64,000 nt of DNA from Takakia lepidozioides (taxonomy: Eukaryota; Streptophyta; Takakiopsida; Takakiales; Takakiaceae): assembly GCA_030704615.1 (NCBI GenBank), contig CM060734.1:20522001-20586000 (forward strand), written 5' to 3'. A model generated the notes under the pieces. That model was not told where the DNA came from. It did not search any database and worked only from the letters and a program-made list of their open reading frames with translations. A program made the translations under genes and the position numbers. Below, piece by piece: positions 23,911-36,871 of this stretch; the stretch's first letter is position 1; each line of letters begins with the position of its first letter.

Positions 23911-26900
23911 GATCTCGGAGGCTCACTAATCTCCATGGACACATCTGCCAGCTCCTGGTTTCGGCAGCCCCTCTAAACCAATACGAGTACCTTGGCAAGT
24001 AGATCATACGGGAGGTGCCAGCTGCTGGTCACCCACATAGGCATCTTTGCCCGTCATGTAGAAGATGTCGACAAGGTTTTTTTCTAGGAATAGCTCGAGA
24101 TGTGAATAGGTCATGGACGTCAGTGAGCTTTATATGTGTATGTACTATCGCCTGACCCTTGTCATCAAGTACAGTTGTCTTAAAAGTTAGTTATGTATTG
24201 GCATTCAGCTCGGGTCGAGCATAGGCAAACGCTAAAGCATTTGCTGGGGGTCACCAGCCCAAAGACATTAAGGACAGTGTTGCCCCACAAACATTCAATA
24301 GCGAGAGAGAGAGGGAGAGACAACGAGACTCTCAACTGGCCTAAAGACATTGAGGCTCCTCGATACAATTATTAATGTACAGCACACTATTTCAAAGTAA
24401 AAGAAGTGCTGCCCTTGATTGCAGTGCAGGGCTATGCTTTTTGCACACCTCACTTGGAACCACTGGGAGTTTTGCAAGACCTGTCAGTTTTCTTGTATGT
24501 TGATTATTAGAGGTACCCGCAGGAACTCAAATTCTTCAGATTCAGGAGTTAAGAATGTCCGGAAGGCAACTGACAAAGTGTGGGATTTGCACGCTCTCTC
24601 TCTCTCTCTCTCCATCCACACCTCCTATGCCGTGGAGACCAAGTTGCAAGTGATGGAGGTGTGGGAACCCTCCTAGAGGTTATCACATCTCTCTCGCAAC
24701 GACCTGATGCTTATTCTGTCCAAGGGATCCTGTACCTGCTACCCAAGCCTGCACAAATCATGTTTTTGGTTGCTCACGGATGAAGCAGCAAAGGCCGCAG
24801 GGCAGTGCAGTCATTTCTGGTATAGTGGTTCGAGCGCGATATCTATGTGTCCTTCGGAACGTCCAAGGAGCAGCGTACCACATTAGTGGCAAAACTCTTC
24901 ACGGAATTTTGCATGAGTATTGTCACTAATTTTCTAAATCATTTAGCTTGGCCTCATTCCAGATGAACTATGAGATGCTAACTTCCATGTCCCGGCCCTC
25001 CCCGCCAAGTTATCCAAAGTTAGCCGACGTTGGTGGTGTATGGCCCACTGGTGGCATGGATGGTTGCTTTTATGTGCATAGGGTTTGAAAGCAATCAGGC
25101 AGTAGGTCTACCTCGCTCTCCAAGGCCCAGACCAATTGAGCCGGCAAAGGGTGGGTCCCACAAGCAAAGAGTGTGGCGGGTCCCGGCAAGCAATGTGCTC
25201 AAAGTGACCTTCACATCAGGTAGAAGAGACATATAACCAGTACAACAGTTCAAAAGCGATTACCGGTTATCAGCCATGAACTCTGGCGCCAAATTCCCAG
25301 GTATTGCGCTCACCGATGTCGGCCACCGATATCTCGGTGCCAGCGAAAATTAACACATGGAAGCACGGTGTCATTTTTGTCATCTAGTGCAATCTTGGCC
25401 GACGGCCGGGACATGGAAGTTGGCCCTAAAGTTCCTACACAAAAATGCTTGAAAGCAAATACTATGTACGTGGAACAGTTATTACATCTCATGTAGAGAA
25501 GTTTGTAAAGATAATTATCACTTGAGTTTGTACAAGATAGCACTCAATTATCTGGAACGTTTATCGTGACAAATTTCTCAATATAAAACAGATCTTACAG
25601 ATTGTGTGCTGGCAAAAATGCAACTTTTGCAAAGATTTGTTATTGATTACTTTGCGAACTAAGGGAAGTTTAAGGCTAAACTTCAAGGATCCTTTTTGGA
25701 GATGGTTATCAATGCACGGACAAACCCAATGATGCTGGTTCCTAGAGAAGAAGAAATCAACAACTTCCCGGGTGGCGACGTTCTAACGCCCCGGCCGCAC
25801 TAGTGGCTAACTAGCCACCACTAGCCGTGGCTACAGGGCAGCCGCACAGAATGGCTGATCTCAAAATATGCCTCTGCTCATGGAAAGGAATATTCCACTA
25901 CTCACTGCCCACCACTCATGAAAAACTCAACCTCCCCGCCCGCACCACTTTGCTAGTGTAGCATGCCTGCTAATAGCAGGTGTCGCAGGCTTTCCTAAAT
26001 GTTGCTCCAACTAACATTATCCCTGCCGCACAAAAATGTTAGCGCGCAATTTTAGTTCTAAACAATCGGTCCCTGCCCCTGCCCGTTTCCCTTGCCTCCT
26101 TCTTGTCCGCCATAGCCATAGGAGCAAGTGAGGAGAAAAGTGAAGTGAAGTGGGTATTTGGAGTAGGACTCCTTGTTCCTTCAAGAGATGAGATCATCTG
26201 TGGGTTTGTACAGAAGAAAGTGAAGGAGGTGGACATTCTATGCTGTTGGTGTTGCCGCTGAGTAGAAGCTCAAGGCTATTGTCAGCTTCAACTGCGGGTG
26301 CCGAAGTGTGTCATCGGTGTCCTCACACTGCATTGGCAGTGCCTCTTGTGAGAAGCCTGTCTGTATGTGTTTTATTTTGGTTTCATTTGCATTCATCTGC
26401 GACCGATCCGTCAACCATTGAACCATCATCCCTGGGGCTGGAATGTAATTTCTTTAAAAAGCACAGGTGTTAATTGTGAAAATGGCTCTAGGCCCCACTG
26501 TAATTCCAAGTAACTGAGCATTGAGCGAGAAGAAGACTAGGCAAAGGGAGCTGAGAATTTCTAACGTCGTTTCTGGTCACCCATTTGGTAACTACAGTTC
26601 CTTCAAATATCTTACATTATTGGAAGAGCAATTTATGAGCAATTGAATATAATATCACAGCAAACAATGTGCATTAAAGTTTCCTCATTACAGTATTATG
26701 TATCCGTACTTTCAAGTTTTACAGCTCTGGATAACAATTGTCCTCTGGAACTAATTGTAGGAGTAAAGATAGCTATGGTTTCTTGAAGGATAACCTCGCA
26801 GAGAGAGTCGGTGTCACATTTAAGAGTGTTTGATATGTATTTTGCATGTTGTGGGTGTCTCTCTCTCCTTCATATATAATCCCACGGTTTCACCACCACT

Positions 26901-27093
26901 GCACTTTGTTGGGTTTTCTCTAGTGACGAGAATAGTCCAAATGATCCCTTCTTCTCTCATTCAACCGAACACATGCATGCCTCAGCTCCTCCTGTTTTAG
27001 GATCCAACATCTTGCTCTCTCTATTCTATATTAGCAAAATGCACTCACATGTGGTAACTTGACTTGTCACCGGCTGTGGCACCCAACTCATAT
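23911..27093. other. MYB 3' region and intergenic DNA
   Basis: The first few hundred bases must hold the MYB 3' UTR. A CT microsatellite lies at 24596-24613. The remainder shows only short ORFs without recognisable content and no tRNA genes. Confidence 0.4.
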
Positions 27094-27905
27094 CACTACT
27101 ACGTTTGGGGGGGGGGGTAGCGATGCCTCAACGACCTCCAAACGCCGCGCTTAGCGACGGAAATACTCTAAGGCGCCCGGGGCGCGCCGGGGGCAATCTG
27201 CGACGTCACAAAATTGCCGCGACGACGGTCAGCGTCGCTCCCGGAACGTCGCAAATTTAGCGACCTCGGGGAATCGCTAATTACCCCGGACCCCCCGGCC
27301 ACGGCCTGCGACCCCGGGAAGACGCAGCCCCTACAGAGCGTCGCAACGTTGCGACTTCTGGAAATCGCAACGAAGGCCGAGGGAGGGGTTCCATGCCTCC
27401 TGCTGCGTTGAGGGGACGTCGCAACGACGTCGCCCATTTATAAAAATGGCGACGCGACGGAATCGCCTCCACGTCGCTACCTAGGACAAGAATGCCCCTG
27501 CCCCGTGCGACGCGGGGGCATCGCAAATGGGGTCTCAGCGCCTGGGGGACTGGCGACACCCGGGAATCGCGAAGGCCATATTGCCGCCAGCTTGGGGCGT
27601 CGCAAGGCCCCCACTAGTGGGGGCAGTTCGCTTGCGTCGACAGGGAATCGAACGCACGTCGCAGCCCCTAGGGGGCGTCGCTAGCTCCAGGGGTGGGTAT
27701 TTTTTTATCTACGACATCCGGGAGTCGTCGAGACGCCGCAAACCCCAGGGGGCGTCGCTAGCTCTAAGACGGGGTGGTTTTCTTGCGACGCCCGGGAATC
27801 GCTAGGGCGTCTCGGACCCCAGGGGGGCGTCGCAAGGGCGTCGCCCGGGGGTTGGGGTTGGTGTGGGTTTTTTGTTTCTCGGGGGTTGGGGTGTGCTTCG
27901 TGCTT
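27094..27905 (+). mobile_element. CACTA-type transposon end with dense subterminal repeats
   Basis: Starts with CACTACTACG (27094), the type of terminus used by CACTA (En/Spm) elements. A G-run and about 800 bp of GC-rich sequence follow, crowded with GTCGC/GCGAC words and the phrases GGGAATCGC and GGCGTCGC in both orientations. Such subterminal arrays are transposase-binding regions in CACTA elements. The opposite terminus was not found, so the element is truncated or ends outside recognisable range. Confidence 0.5.
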
Positions 27906-28051
27906 GCAAGAATTGCATGTATTCTAATATATAGGTCGACCCACCAAATCCACATGTCCATTAAGGTTAGAATGAGGATCGAATGGCAACTGAAAATATA
28001 TATACATAAAGCGAGTACTACCTGTACATGTCTCTAACTGGGAACCATCCC

Positions 28052-28618
28052 TCACTCCTCATCACCTGAGTCATAGGAGTACTCGTCCGAGGAATGCAAG
28101 CTACACTGGGCCTCCACTTTGGAGGATGATGAGACCGAGTCCGAGATTACATCATCCTTCGAACCACCCCCTACTACTGGCTCTCCCCCATCCGGCTGAG
28201 CCACTGAACTACCCATCCCCACCCCTACAGATGCACTATCCTCCGTCAATTGTGGTGCCTTGGCCATTGAGGCTACAAGGGCCTTCCACCCCTTCGTCTT
28301 GGCAAAGTCATGCTCGACGGCGGAGGGAGGCCTCTCAAACATTTTTTTTCTGCACATGACATACAAATGCAATGACAGGTAAGAATTCATGATGGAAGGA
28401 GAAGCTAAAAAAGAAGAATGGGTAGGACAAGGGAAAGAACACTCACGAATCGGGTGACAAAACTCTTGCTTCCGTCGGGGCCCCACTTGTGTGTTGATTC
28501 CGCACACTTCTCGAGGCGGGCTGCAGTTGCCGCACGCCCCACCCTTTGTGAAGATCTCTTTGTTCAGCTCTTCCCTCTCCCCTGCAATGAGAGCCTCCCA
28601 AGATTCCTGTCCAGCCAT
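28052..28618 (-). CDS. Partial ORF, probable CACTA-associated protein C-terminus
   Basis: Minus-strand ORF that probably contains an intron. A GTGAGT donor follows CACCCGATTC near 28446 and a TGTGCAG acceptor lies near 28350. Without the intron it joins KQEFCHPI to MFERPPSAVEHD. The N-terminal part (ESWEALIAGEREELN, SPPREVCGINTQVG) resembles the C-terminal region of plant En/Spm-type accessory proteins, and the end is acidic and Ser-rich (SSDEYSYDSGDEE). It points toward the CACTA terminus at 27094, which supports the link. The family assignment is tentative. Confidence 0.35.
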   Translation of the reverse strand: MAGQESWEALIAGEREELNKEIFTKGGACGNCSPPREVCGINTQVGPRRKQEFCHPIRECSFPCPTHSSFLASPSIMNSYLSLHLYVMCRKKMFERPPSAVEHDFAKTKGWKALVASMAKAPQLTEDSASVGVGMGSSVAQPDGGEPVVGGGSKDDVISDSVSSSSKVEAQCSLHSSDEYSYDSGDEE

Positions 28619-31600
28619 TATTTGACGTATTTTCTAGCACAACTAATAGACTATTAAAGGAAATCTTATGTTCAATGGGTTGTCTTTGTATCAATGGGGA
28701 GTGCACAGTGGGAGGATTGTTTGGGTGGAAGGGTTGAGTCAACTATTGCTGTAACCCGTGATTTCACTTAGGTATATAGATATCTATTTATCTTCCCAAC
28801 GATCCATCATGGCTGCCATATTACATATACAATTTCAACATTCTCAAAATCTGCACCTATCTGGTTGGATGAGTTAAGATTCTTTGGTCACATGAACATT
28901 AGAACACATGGTACATGTTTACTATTGGCTAGCTTACAATGAGGCAATGTTTACGGTGAGCGTGAGCTGAAAATGTTGTGAGCAGAAGAGAAATAATACT
29001 CAATTTTTTAGAATATTCCCTTAATTCTGCGCCCGCACCTAACCCGAACTTAACCCGAAGCAAAACCCGAACCTCGTAGTTCCGCGCGGAACTACGAATT
29101 CATGCAGGAAATGCTGAATCCGCGGAAATAAAACAAACGACGGTTCAGCGCGGAACTATCGATTTGCCACAGAAATATTCAATATGCACCCAAACACTCA
29201 ATGCCAGAAAAGATGTTCAGAGTTTCTAGTGGAAATCTGGAATGTGTAAGACCAGCTATTTATGTCTTTTGCTTTACAAGGATAGTTCGACCCATCTGCA
29301 TTTATCTTATTTTCTCGTGTGTATGGTAGACTAGGTCACCATAGGGAATCTCCCCCCACCCCAATGTTTCCAGTGCTCAACTAATCCTTCAAATGTATCC
29401 ACTGGGCAAGCGTACTTTGGATAGATGCGACCTGTGATCATTCTATGTTGCCCCTTCAACCTGAAGACAATATCCATTTTCTGATATATTGTCTACGATA
29501 TTCTTACAAGAGAGTGACGAACAGGAGAGAAGCCCTAATAAGTTATTTCACCATAAGTTGCAGTGGTTTTCACTTCTTCTTTCAACTACATTTCTAATTA
29601 AATGCTTACTTGTATGCAATGAAGGCGATAATTTGTTCGTGACAGACCAGCTACTGTTACAAGTTTTCATTATGCTGGAGAAAAGCTACACCAAAGACAG
29701 CCGGAAGCGATGGCGTGATAGGCCATTTGAGATCCACACAGGGACATTGCATGGTATGCAAACTGAAAGGAAGGTTAAACATTCATCATCGATCTCTAAT
29801 ATTTTCCATTCTCTCCATAACTTGCAGCAATAAGTGTTGGATTTTGTTATATAAGAGATTATTTCTGACATTTTGTAATGCTTGCTCAAAGTGTTGCAAA
29901 TAGTCTAGTCTTGGGTTAAGTTAGTTGTGTGTGCACACTGTTATGTTCTTCATACAACAATGAAAATAATGTATATGCAGAGATCGCATTCATTTTGGTA
30001 AGTAGCTTCAGTATGGATCTTCATACAAGTGTGTAAAAGAAAAACAAAAGAAGGAGGACAAATCCAGAGATTAACGAGGCTTTGGTGTGTGTGAGGTGAG
30101 CATGGAGATTTTGTTGATCGAGAATACAGTAGCCTGGAAGTAATAAGCATGACCAGCTAATAATCTTGAGGTGGCCTACATTCAAAGCATGGGCCTGAAG
30201 GTCTAGTGTCAGAGGATCAATACTTACTCTAACACAAGATCTTCAAGTGCATGCATTGGATAAGACATCAGCGAAAAAAACAAAGAGGTTTGTGGTGACA
30301 TCCTCAAATCTGGAATTGTATGAGATGTCATTCATGACACTACCCTCATGTTCATATATGCCACGTAGCTGACCCGTTTGACACATTGATCACCCTCGTG
30401 ATATTACATGTTCATCTGTAAAGGGGGCAAGTGTTATGGTGTAGCCAGTATTTTGTAATTTTGGCCCACATGCGAGGCACTTGGTGGCTGGGCATGCCAG
30501 TGGGTTCAACTCCCACTTGGGTCTTGCACTTAACTTGTATTCACTTTGCAAAGATGCCTTCCCGTTTTTGTATCTCTAGGATTTGGCAAATTTTTATATG
30601 ACCTTGCAAACAATACACACAACTTTGACCAACATTTCAGGACTTGGGTATTTTTCTCTGCAACATTTAGTTGGACTTCAATCACAAATTCGGTGTGTTC
30701 CCCAAATGTGGCCACTGACTATATTTGGTTAGAGGGATGAATTGGGTTTTAGCCAAAATTCTCTATTTTTGCTATTTCTGATTTAGAAAAGGGATGGTAT
30801 GCAAATTTGGCAGTCTTGCTTTGATCATACCTACTTTGCTTTTAGCAAGGGTGGCTATTGGATGGCAAAAGAAGAATAGCCAGCATTATTGTTCACAACT
30901 TCACTACCCCATTGGGGTCAGGTACAAAGGAGGCCCCATCAAATCTGCATATTTTGAAGTAAAAAAATTCTTACATATGCTTGACTTGATTATGGACTAG
31001 AATCCGTTCCCAATTTCCCATGCTGTTTGGAAAACATTTCTGCGGTTTATTTTGCCATACAACATTTGAGAGAGACCGTCTATGTTGATTTCACCATTGG
31101 CCCAAGATCAAACTTTATAATCTCGGAGATCCAACGGGTGGTTCCTTTTTTTTTTTGTGGCATTGGATGCGGAAGGTAGGTGGGCATCCAACCCTACCGT
31201 GGACAAGACTGGTTCGTCCCAAATCTAGAGCTATGGTCCCAAACCTGCTAGGGGGTGTGGTCTTCCAAGCCAATTTCCAGCCACCCCAGGGTCTTTTTAA
31301 GGGTTAAAGCCAGTGGGCTCGATGGGGCCTCTGGAATCATTTGAAGAGTAACTAATTGGGAAGAAGCGCCATTGACTTTTGGGACTGGTACCTCGGGAAG
31401 GCAACAAATCTCAACCTTCTTATCCATGTCAATTTCTCAAACTTACCCATTGAACACACGGACTGGTGTGGAGTGTGCACAATCCAAAGGGTAGAAGGTG
31501 GGTGTTGATTTGAGAGATAATCATCTCCAATCCGCTGGGGAAGTCGTAGAGGAAGTTTGTCAAGAACTGACAAGCATGGTTGCCGGTAGAACTAATCGAG

Positions 31601-32048
31601 GCCCAGAGCTCATGTTGTATTACCGGACGTCATCATGGAGCGATGAGGGAAGACTCGAAGAGTACCAAAGTTAATGTTGTAATAACGCGTAGAAAATTTT
31701 GTTTATGAATATGGGCATACGTACTGCTTTCGGTTGACTTGTGCATCAGTGTTGACGCTGCGTGGAGTGTCGACCTTGGTCATCAGTTGAGAAGCAGTGG
31801 CACAGCCATGGGTCCATTTGATGCACTGGTGGATCAGTCGATGGCCTATTCAAGGTTCACACGAGAGCTTGAAGGTATTCCCTGCGTGTCGCAGTTGCAT
31901 AGCCATGGGTCCAGCGGAAGTACGGTCTCTCAAGGGGGGGAGAAGAATGAGTAGAGTCTGCCTTGGATAAATGTTACTGGTCGGGAGTAGACAAAGAAAT
32001 AACATTTAGACAATGTTAACACACTTAGGGAGGTTGTATTAAAGCACA
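28619..32048. other. Intergenic, no recognisable gene
   Basis: Contains a 24-bp perfect palindrome at 29074-29097, centred on TTCCGCGCGGAA, next to three AACCCGAA words, and a SINE-like unit at 30462. Small ORFs at 29489 and 31352 have no recognisable content. Confidence 0.4.
30461..30530 (+). repeat. SINE-like tRNA-derived unit
   Basis: A-box-like TGGCCCACATG (30462-30472) and B-box GGTTCAACTCC (30503-30513) at tRNA-like spacing. No cloverleaf can be closed, so it is more likely a SINE head than a tRNA gene. It resembles 18297-18358. Confidence 0.4.
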
Positions 32049-33747
32049 TTAACCCTTAACTTCCTACAAGGTGAATTTTTTCACTCCCAAAAATTACTAC
32101 CCCTTTGAACTAACGGAAGGCTAACCACCTACCAACATTCATCCACAAGAATTGACTGTACACATACATGCCTACCTGGCCTTTACACCATTTTAGGAAT
32201 TTTCACTGTTGAGTTTGAGAGACTGTATTGGTTTTTTGGGAATTTTATTTTTTTCCTCTTTTGGTTCGAAAAAAGCCTTTATTTTCTTTGACCAAGCATG
32301 TTAACCCCTAATGGACGAGGCGGTTTTTGGTGGGCCCCCTCCAAAACAGGACATACCCTCACGGATGAGGGTATATCTCTCAGGAAACTAACATCCACAG
32401 GGATGAACCGTATGAATGGGAGGCTACCTACTTCATCCAACTTCTGTGAAAATTTCAGCTCATTCCACCGTGTCGTTTCGAAGATTATAAGAAATTTGCA
32501 AGCCCCAAATTTGGGGTACATTCCAAATTTAGAGTGGAAAAATGGTTTGACCAGGAAATTGGATCGACAAAATATTTTTTCCTCGCAAGACCCCATCCAG
32601 ATTCCAATTATGTGGCACCTAAAGCATGTTGCGTTGCAAAATTTCAAAGCAGAATTCCAAAATCTTGATACGGTTGCTTTGTATGGAAAAACAGGGGGGT
32701 CAAAACACACCATGAAGCTCAAATGACATGTAATTCAGGCTTAGGGGGTCGAAATTTCCTTGGAATCACAATTGTTGCGGTGAAAGTGTTCCTTGAATGA
32801 TGAACTACTACCTCCAAAAAGAAATTCAGAATTCTAACAAAAATTCAGGTAGAGATTTGCATTTGTTTCCATTTGTACTTTTGCCTTGTTGTCACCCCTT
32901 CAGCCTACCACGTCACTAAGTCAAAGCTGCTGGACGACCAATTTTGGGCACCCCTGCACACTAAAAAAATTACTGACGGCAGGACTTTCATTATTTTAGG
33001 GTGCCATAAAGACAGGAAGGTGCATGACATCAAGGTGCACAACTTTCGTTCAGAAAGTTTTTTCATCCAAGGTCATCCAACGATTTGCCATCGTGGATGA
33101 TTTTTGACGCGACCCTGACGCGACCCGAAACGGGTCGCCTCGTCCATTAGGGGTTAAGGGGATCTTTGAATTTTCCAAATGGGCTACCCCAAATTTTCAT
33201 AATGTATAGTGCAAATGCAAATTGCATGCCAAGTTTCACATCAAACCAACATTTTACTGCATATGCTGCTTTGTATGTGTTTTGGCGAGGGTTGACATGT
33301 CCATCCCTAGCAAGCACATTCAAGCCTAAAACTTACCTCCAAACCATGTCATCCCAAAAACCATAATTCCACAAATCCCTCTGGTCCATAAGCATCAGGA
33401 AAATTTTCAACAGAATCTATTTGTGAAAACGGAAATTCAATAGCTTGAGTAGCATCGAACAATTTTGGCATCACTGGCCTGGTATGCTTCAATGGCCCAC
33501 TGAGGGATGCCCACGTTTCTAGTCAACTCCCCTCCACCCAATAAATTTTTGACCCCTGTCCCTTTAGAAAAATCTGGAGGGGGCATGCCTGCTCCAAATG
33601 GCATGCAATAAATTGGAGCAAGTGGGCCACCCCATGCGCTATAAATGCTCAAGAGGAATGAATGTCAAAAAAGTTCATCTGCAAAAGTTAGGATGGTCCC
33701 CCAGACAGCGCGACCTAAAACGGGTCGCATAGGAAGTTAAGGGTTAA
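32049..33747. mobile_element. Outer TTAA-flanked inverted-repeat element
   Basis: Terminal inverted repeats CCCTTAACTTCCTA lie just inside TTAA at both ends (left TTAA 32049-32052, right TTAA 33744-33747). TTAA duplications with CCC-starting termini are typical of piggyBac-like elements. A hairpin with arms GCGACC and GGTCGC lies just inside the right terminus (33708-33728). No transposase is present. A related element is nested at 32301-33157. Confidence 0.55.
32301..33157. mobile_element. Inner TTAA-flanked inverted-repeat element (MITE)
   Basis: 857 bp including the flanking TTAA. The 22-bp perfect inverted ends read TTAACCCCTAATGGACGAGG followed by CG on the left (32301-32322), with the reverse complement at 33136-33157. 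A perfect 8-bp hairpin (GCGACCCG, loop AAA, CGGGTCGC) overlaps the inner edge of the right terminus. Its left arm resembles the reverse complement of 19190-19290. No coding capacity for a transposase. Confidence 0.65.
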
Positions 33748-35736
33748 CATTTACAAAATGACACTTACATAGCATCCAATTCTCTTACTCGAGCAGTTGG
33801 AGTCATAATCTCAATACCATATACTTGCAAACTATCCAATGGAGGTACAACTAGCACACAGGCAATGATGTTCCTCAAAAACAACCTCCATGTCAAGTCT
33901 AAAAACGCTAAACATATATTTTGTTGTATTGTATTTGCTTAATTATGGTGGTATTACAGGTATTACCAGCATACCTTCTGATCCTATGATTGGTTATATT
34001 TTAGACAAGATGGTAACGCCGATTTCCAGCATGCCAAATATTCCCCACCTCTCTTGAGAGTGATATGGAACTGAACTCCAGTCGGGGTTACACAAGGTGT
34101 GTAACTCCACTTGGGGTTACATTGGATTACACGATGAGGTATGTAACTCCACTCGGGGTTACACAGAATGGAGTGTAACTCCACTTGATGTAACTCACAC
34201 TTGGTCTCAAAATTTGACTAAGTCCAAATTTGGCCAAGTATAAGATGGACTAACCAGAGTTACATGAGAGACCATGATTACAGAGGATTACACTTGGGGC
34301 TCATTTCGGAAATCCCCTCCACACGAAGGTTTACCCTACACATGAAAACTACTTGGATTCTATTTTTAGTGAAACCGAGGTAAGAGGGGGTGGGGAGGAT
34401 TTGACACGGGCCTGCTGGAGGATGGCTGCCGGCATCCGGCAAAAGTACTGTCAGATCGCACGCGTCCATTAAGTTCTTACATTATTCCTATTGTCTTCCC
34501 ATTTGCTAGTGTGTACAAGTAGGGGAGTAGAATTTTCTTACATTTATGATAGTTTAACGTTTATAGATGTAACATTCGCTCCCCTACAAAACAATTTTTT
34601 GCTTCAATTTTGGTGTGGGTATGAATTTGTTATAATTTCCTGAACAATAATTAACCACTGGCCCCTTCCGCCCCTTGATACATCTATCATACATGTAGTC
34701 CGGGCCCAAATCTGTCATTGCAAGCGCTCATTATAGTTATTCCACGATTTTATTATGGTTAATGTCAGGTTAGAATAACATTTAATACACTGTTTAATTA
34801 CATGTTGACTTTTATAGTTTGCAGTTTTTATGTTAATGAAAACACGCCAGACAAATATTTTAAAGACGACTCAATCTTAACCTAATATCCTATTGGGCCA
34901 AATCTAATGCTGCTCTAATTATCTTAGAGCTCTGTCACCTACAGCTTAGGAATCCCCCTCTTTCCCAACTTCAAACCATGCACTGATAATCCTAAATGTG
35001 TCCTTCACTTTAACCCAAATGTGCCTCCCTGTCCTCATTACGGTGCATCGTGCATGCTGCAGGTCGTCCCTTGCTGTTCGCAGCAAGCTCCATGGCAGGA
35101 CCCATTACGGAGCGTTGCCGCAATGAGCAGGCTGAAGCTGCATCAACATCTGTCTGTCCCTCCCTTTTGCATGTGACATACTCAGAGCGTATCTTTGAGT
35201 CTATCATCCCGATATCTTGTCTTTCCGCGTGTGCCCAATGAAAAATTTGGGGCGGGCATTCACGGCGAGGACATAGATGTTCTGGGGTTTATTGACGAGT
35301 ATGCGGAGAAAGATGGTGACAAGTCGCCTTCAGGGTCTCCTACGCATTCTGGAGGCAGCTCTTTCTGAGGCAATGTCAGTTGTAGAGGCTTAGATTGTGG
35401 TTGCAAATAGTGGGAATCTTGGAGGGATGGCCTATTGGCATGCATCGACGATGATTGTTGACACTGGGGACATTATGGACACAATCTTTCGTTTTCTATC
35501 ATGATTGTGCATGACTTGTGATCTGATTTTATGACTAAGATTGTTGACAAATGGTAGTGTGCAAATGCATAGTAAGATCACCAATGAATTGCAAAGTTAC
35601 TTTGGTGCGGGAAACTAGTTGATCATCGAAACCAATTTTGTTGGATTTAGTTGCAAAGGTATCCTCCCGTCTTCTCAGATTGTCTTCATGTCCTTCAAGT
35701 TTCATGACCCTTTCCCCTCTGAGTGTATCATTAAAG
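33748..35736. other. Intergenic, no recognisable gene
   Basis: Contains a cluster at 34073-34196 of four copies of a motif of the form TGTAACTCCACTYGGGGTTACA, itself an inverted repeat (TGTAAC/GTTACA). Otherwise AT-rich and featureless. Confidence 0.4.
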
Positions 35737-36871
35737 ATGGAGGAGACCTTCCTGCCATTTAAGGGCATCAAGAAATTTTGGGCCGTCTGCCAATTTACAA
35801 GCATGACGGGATCGGTGGCTTCAACTCTAGCTACAAGTCCTAAGTTCTCTGCCTTCCAACATCTCTCACTCTCTTTGCTTGCAGGCTTTGAGGGGAAAAT
35901 GAACACTTTGTCTGCTCTGGTTCAGCAAGACTAATTTGGATGAACTAGGCACGTACGCTGAAAGTAAGGGGCCAACATAAGTTGAAGGGAGATGGCATTG
36001 GGATGCATGGTGTTTTGTGATTCTTAGTGCTTGTGGACTGGTACACTGTGTAACTATTTCATAGTATTTAATCATTGTTTGCATGTGAGGCTTTGGTGGA
36101 GGATGCCATATTTGCAATTCCCTACAGTATGTCCTTGCTGGAATGCAACGCATCTATGTCAAGCCCTTTGGCTAGTGGGCTCTCATTTCGCCAACGGCCC
36201 TGTTTGGTGGTGGTAACTGCAGAATCTTGGTCCCTACATTGTATATCTTTTTTGTGTCAACACTTCCGGTGATCGCATTTGGTGAGCAGCTTGATAGCGA
36301 TACAAGTAAGTGTCTCCCAAACTCCACTTGATAGGAGAGGAAGCACTACAAAATGTAAATAATTGGTGATTGAAAATTTTCCCTGTATGCACTTGAAGCC
36401 TGGAAGTGTGATGTGATGTGTGACTATCTTTCAACTGTTCAATTCTAGGGTTTCTCTAGATGTATTGGTTACCGATGTGGTTGTTCCCTTGTTATTCTCC
36501 ACCTCTCTGGCAGGTTGTTCATATTGTATATTGTCAGCGGTTGCAGTCTTTTCTCTTTATCACAAAGATTACATAATTATGCAAGAGCAAGGTACAAACA
36601 TTCCCTAGCTCTGCCATTAACAGAGACAGACATGTCAAAGTGATGCCATTGGTTCAGATTGCTGAATTGCTTGTCAAAACAGATGGGCTCATCATAGCAG
36701 TGCTAACGTTGATATCCACAGCAGTGTGTGGGATGATTCAGTCCGTTATTGGAGGCCAGCCACTGCTGATTGTTGGAGTTTCAGAACCTAACTTACTTTC
36801 ATAATGTACACCTTCATGTACAACTTAAATAGCAGGAATCAACTGGGACCTGAGCTCTTTCTGGCTTGGAC
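35737..36871 (+). pseudogene. Boron (borate) transporter BOR-like pseudogene fragment
   Basis: Remnant of an SLC4/HCO3-type borate exporter, a plasma-membrane protein. Three exon pieces survive. The first (35737-about 35843) starts MEETFLPFKGIK and, after a frameshift near 35770, reads GRLPIYKHDGIGGF. The second (about 36216-36304) follows a CTGCAG acceptor and reads [18 protein letters not shown], ending at a GTAAGT donor. The third (about 36695-36871) reads STAVCGMIQSVIGGQPLLIV then, after a frameshift near 36806, IMYTFMYNL and LGPELFLAW. These match the N-terminus and first membrane segments of plant BOR proteins in the right order. The remaining roughly three quarters of the protein is not found downstream. 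Confidence 0.8.

Noticed and set aside
32298-32726. ORFs of 142-147 residues on both strands
   Set aside because: They lie within the inner inverted-repeat element and read through its terminus; no transposase motif.
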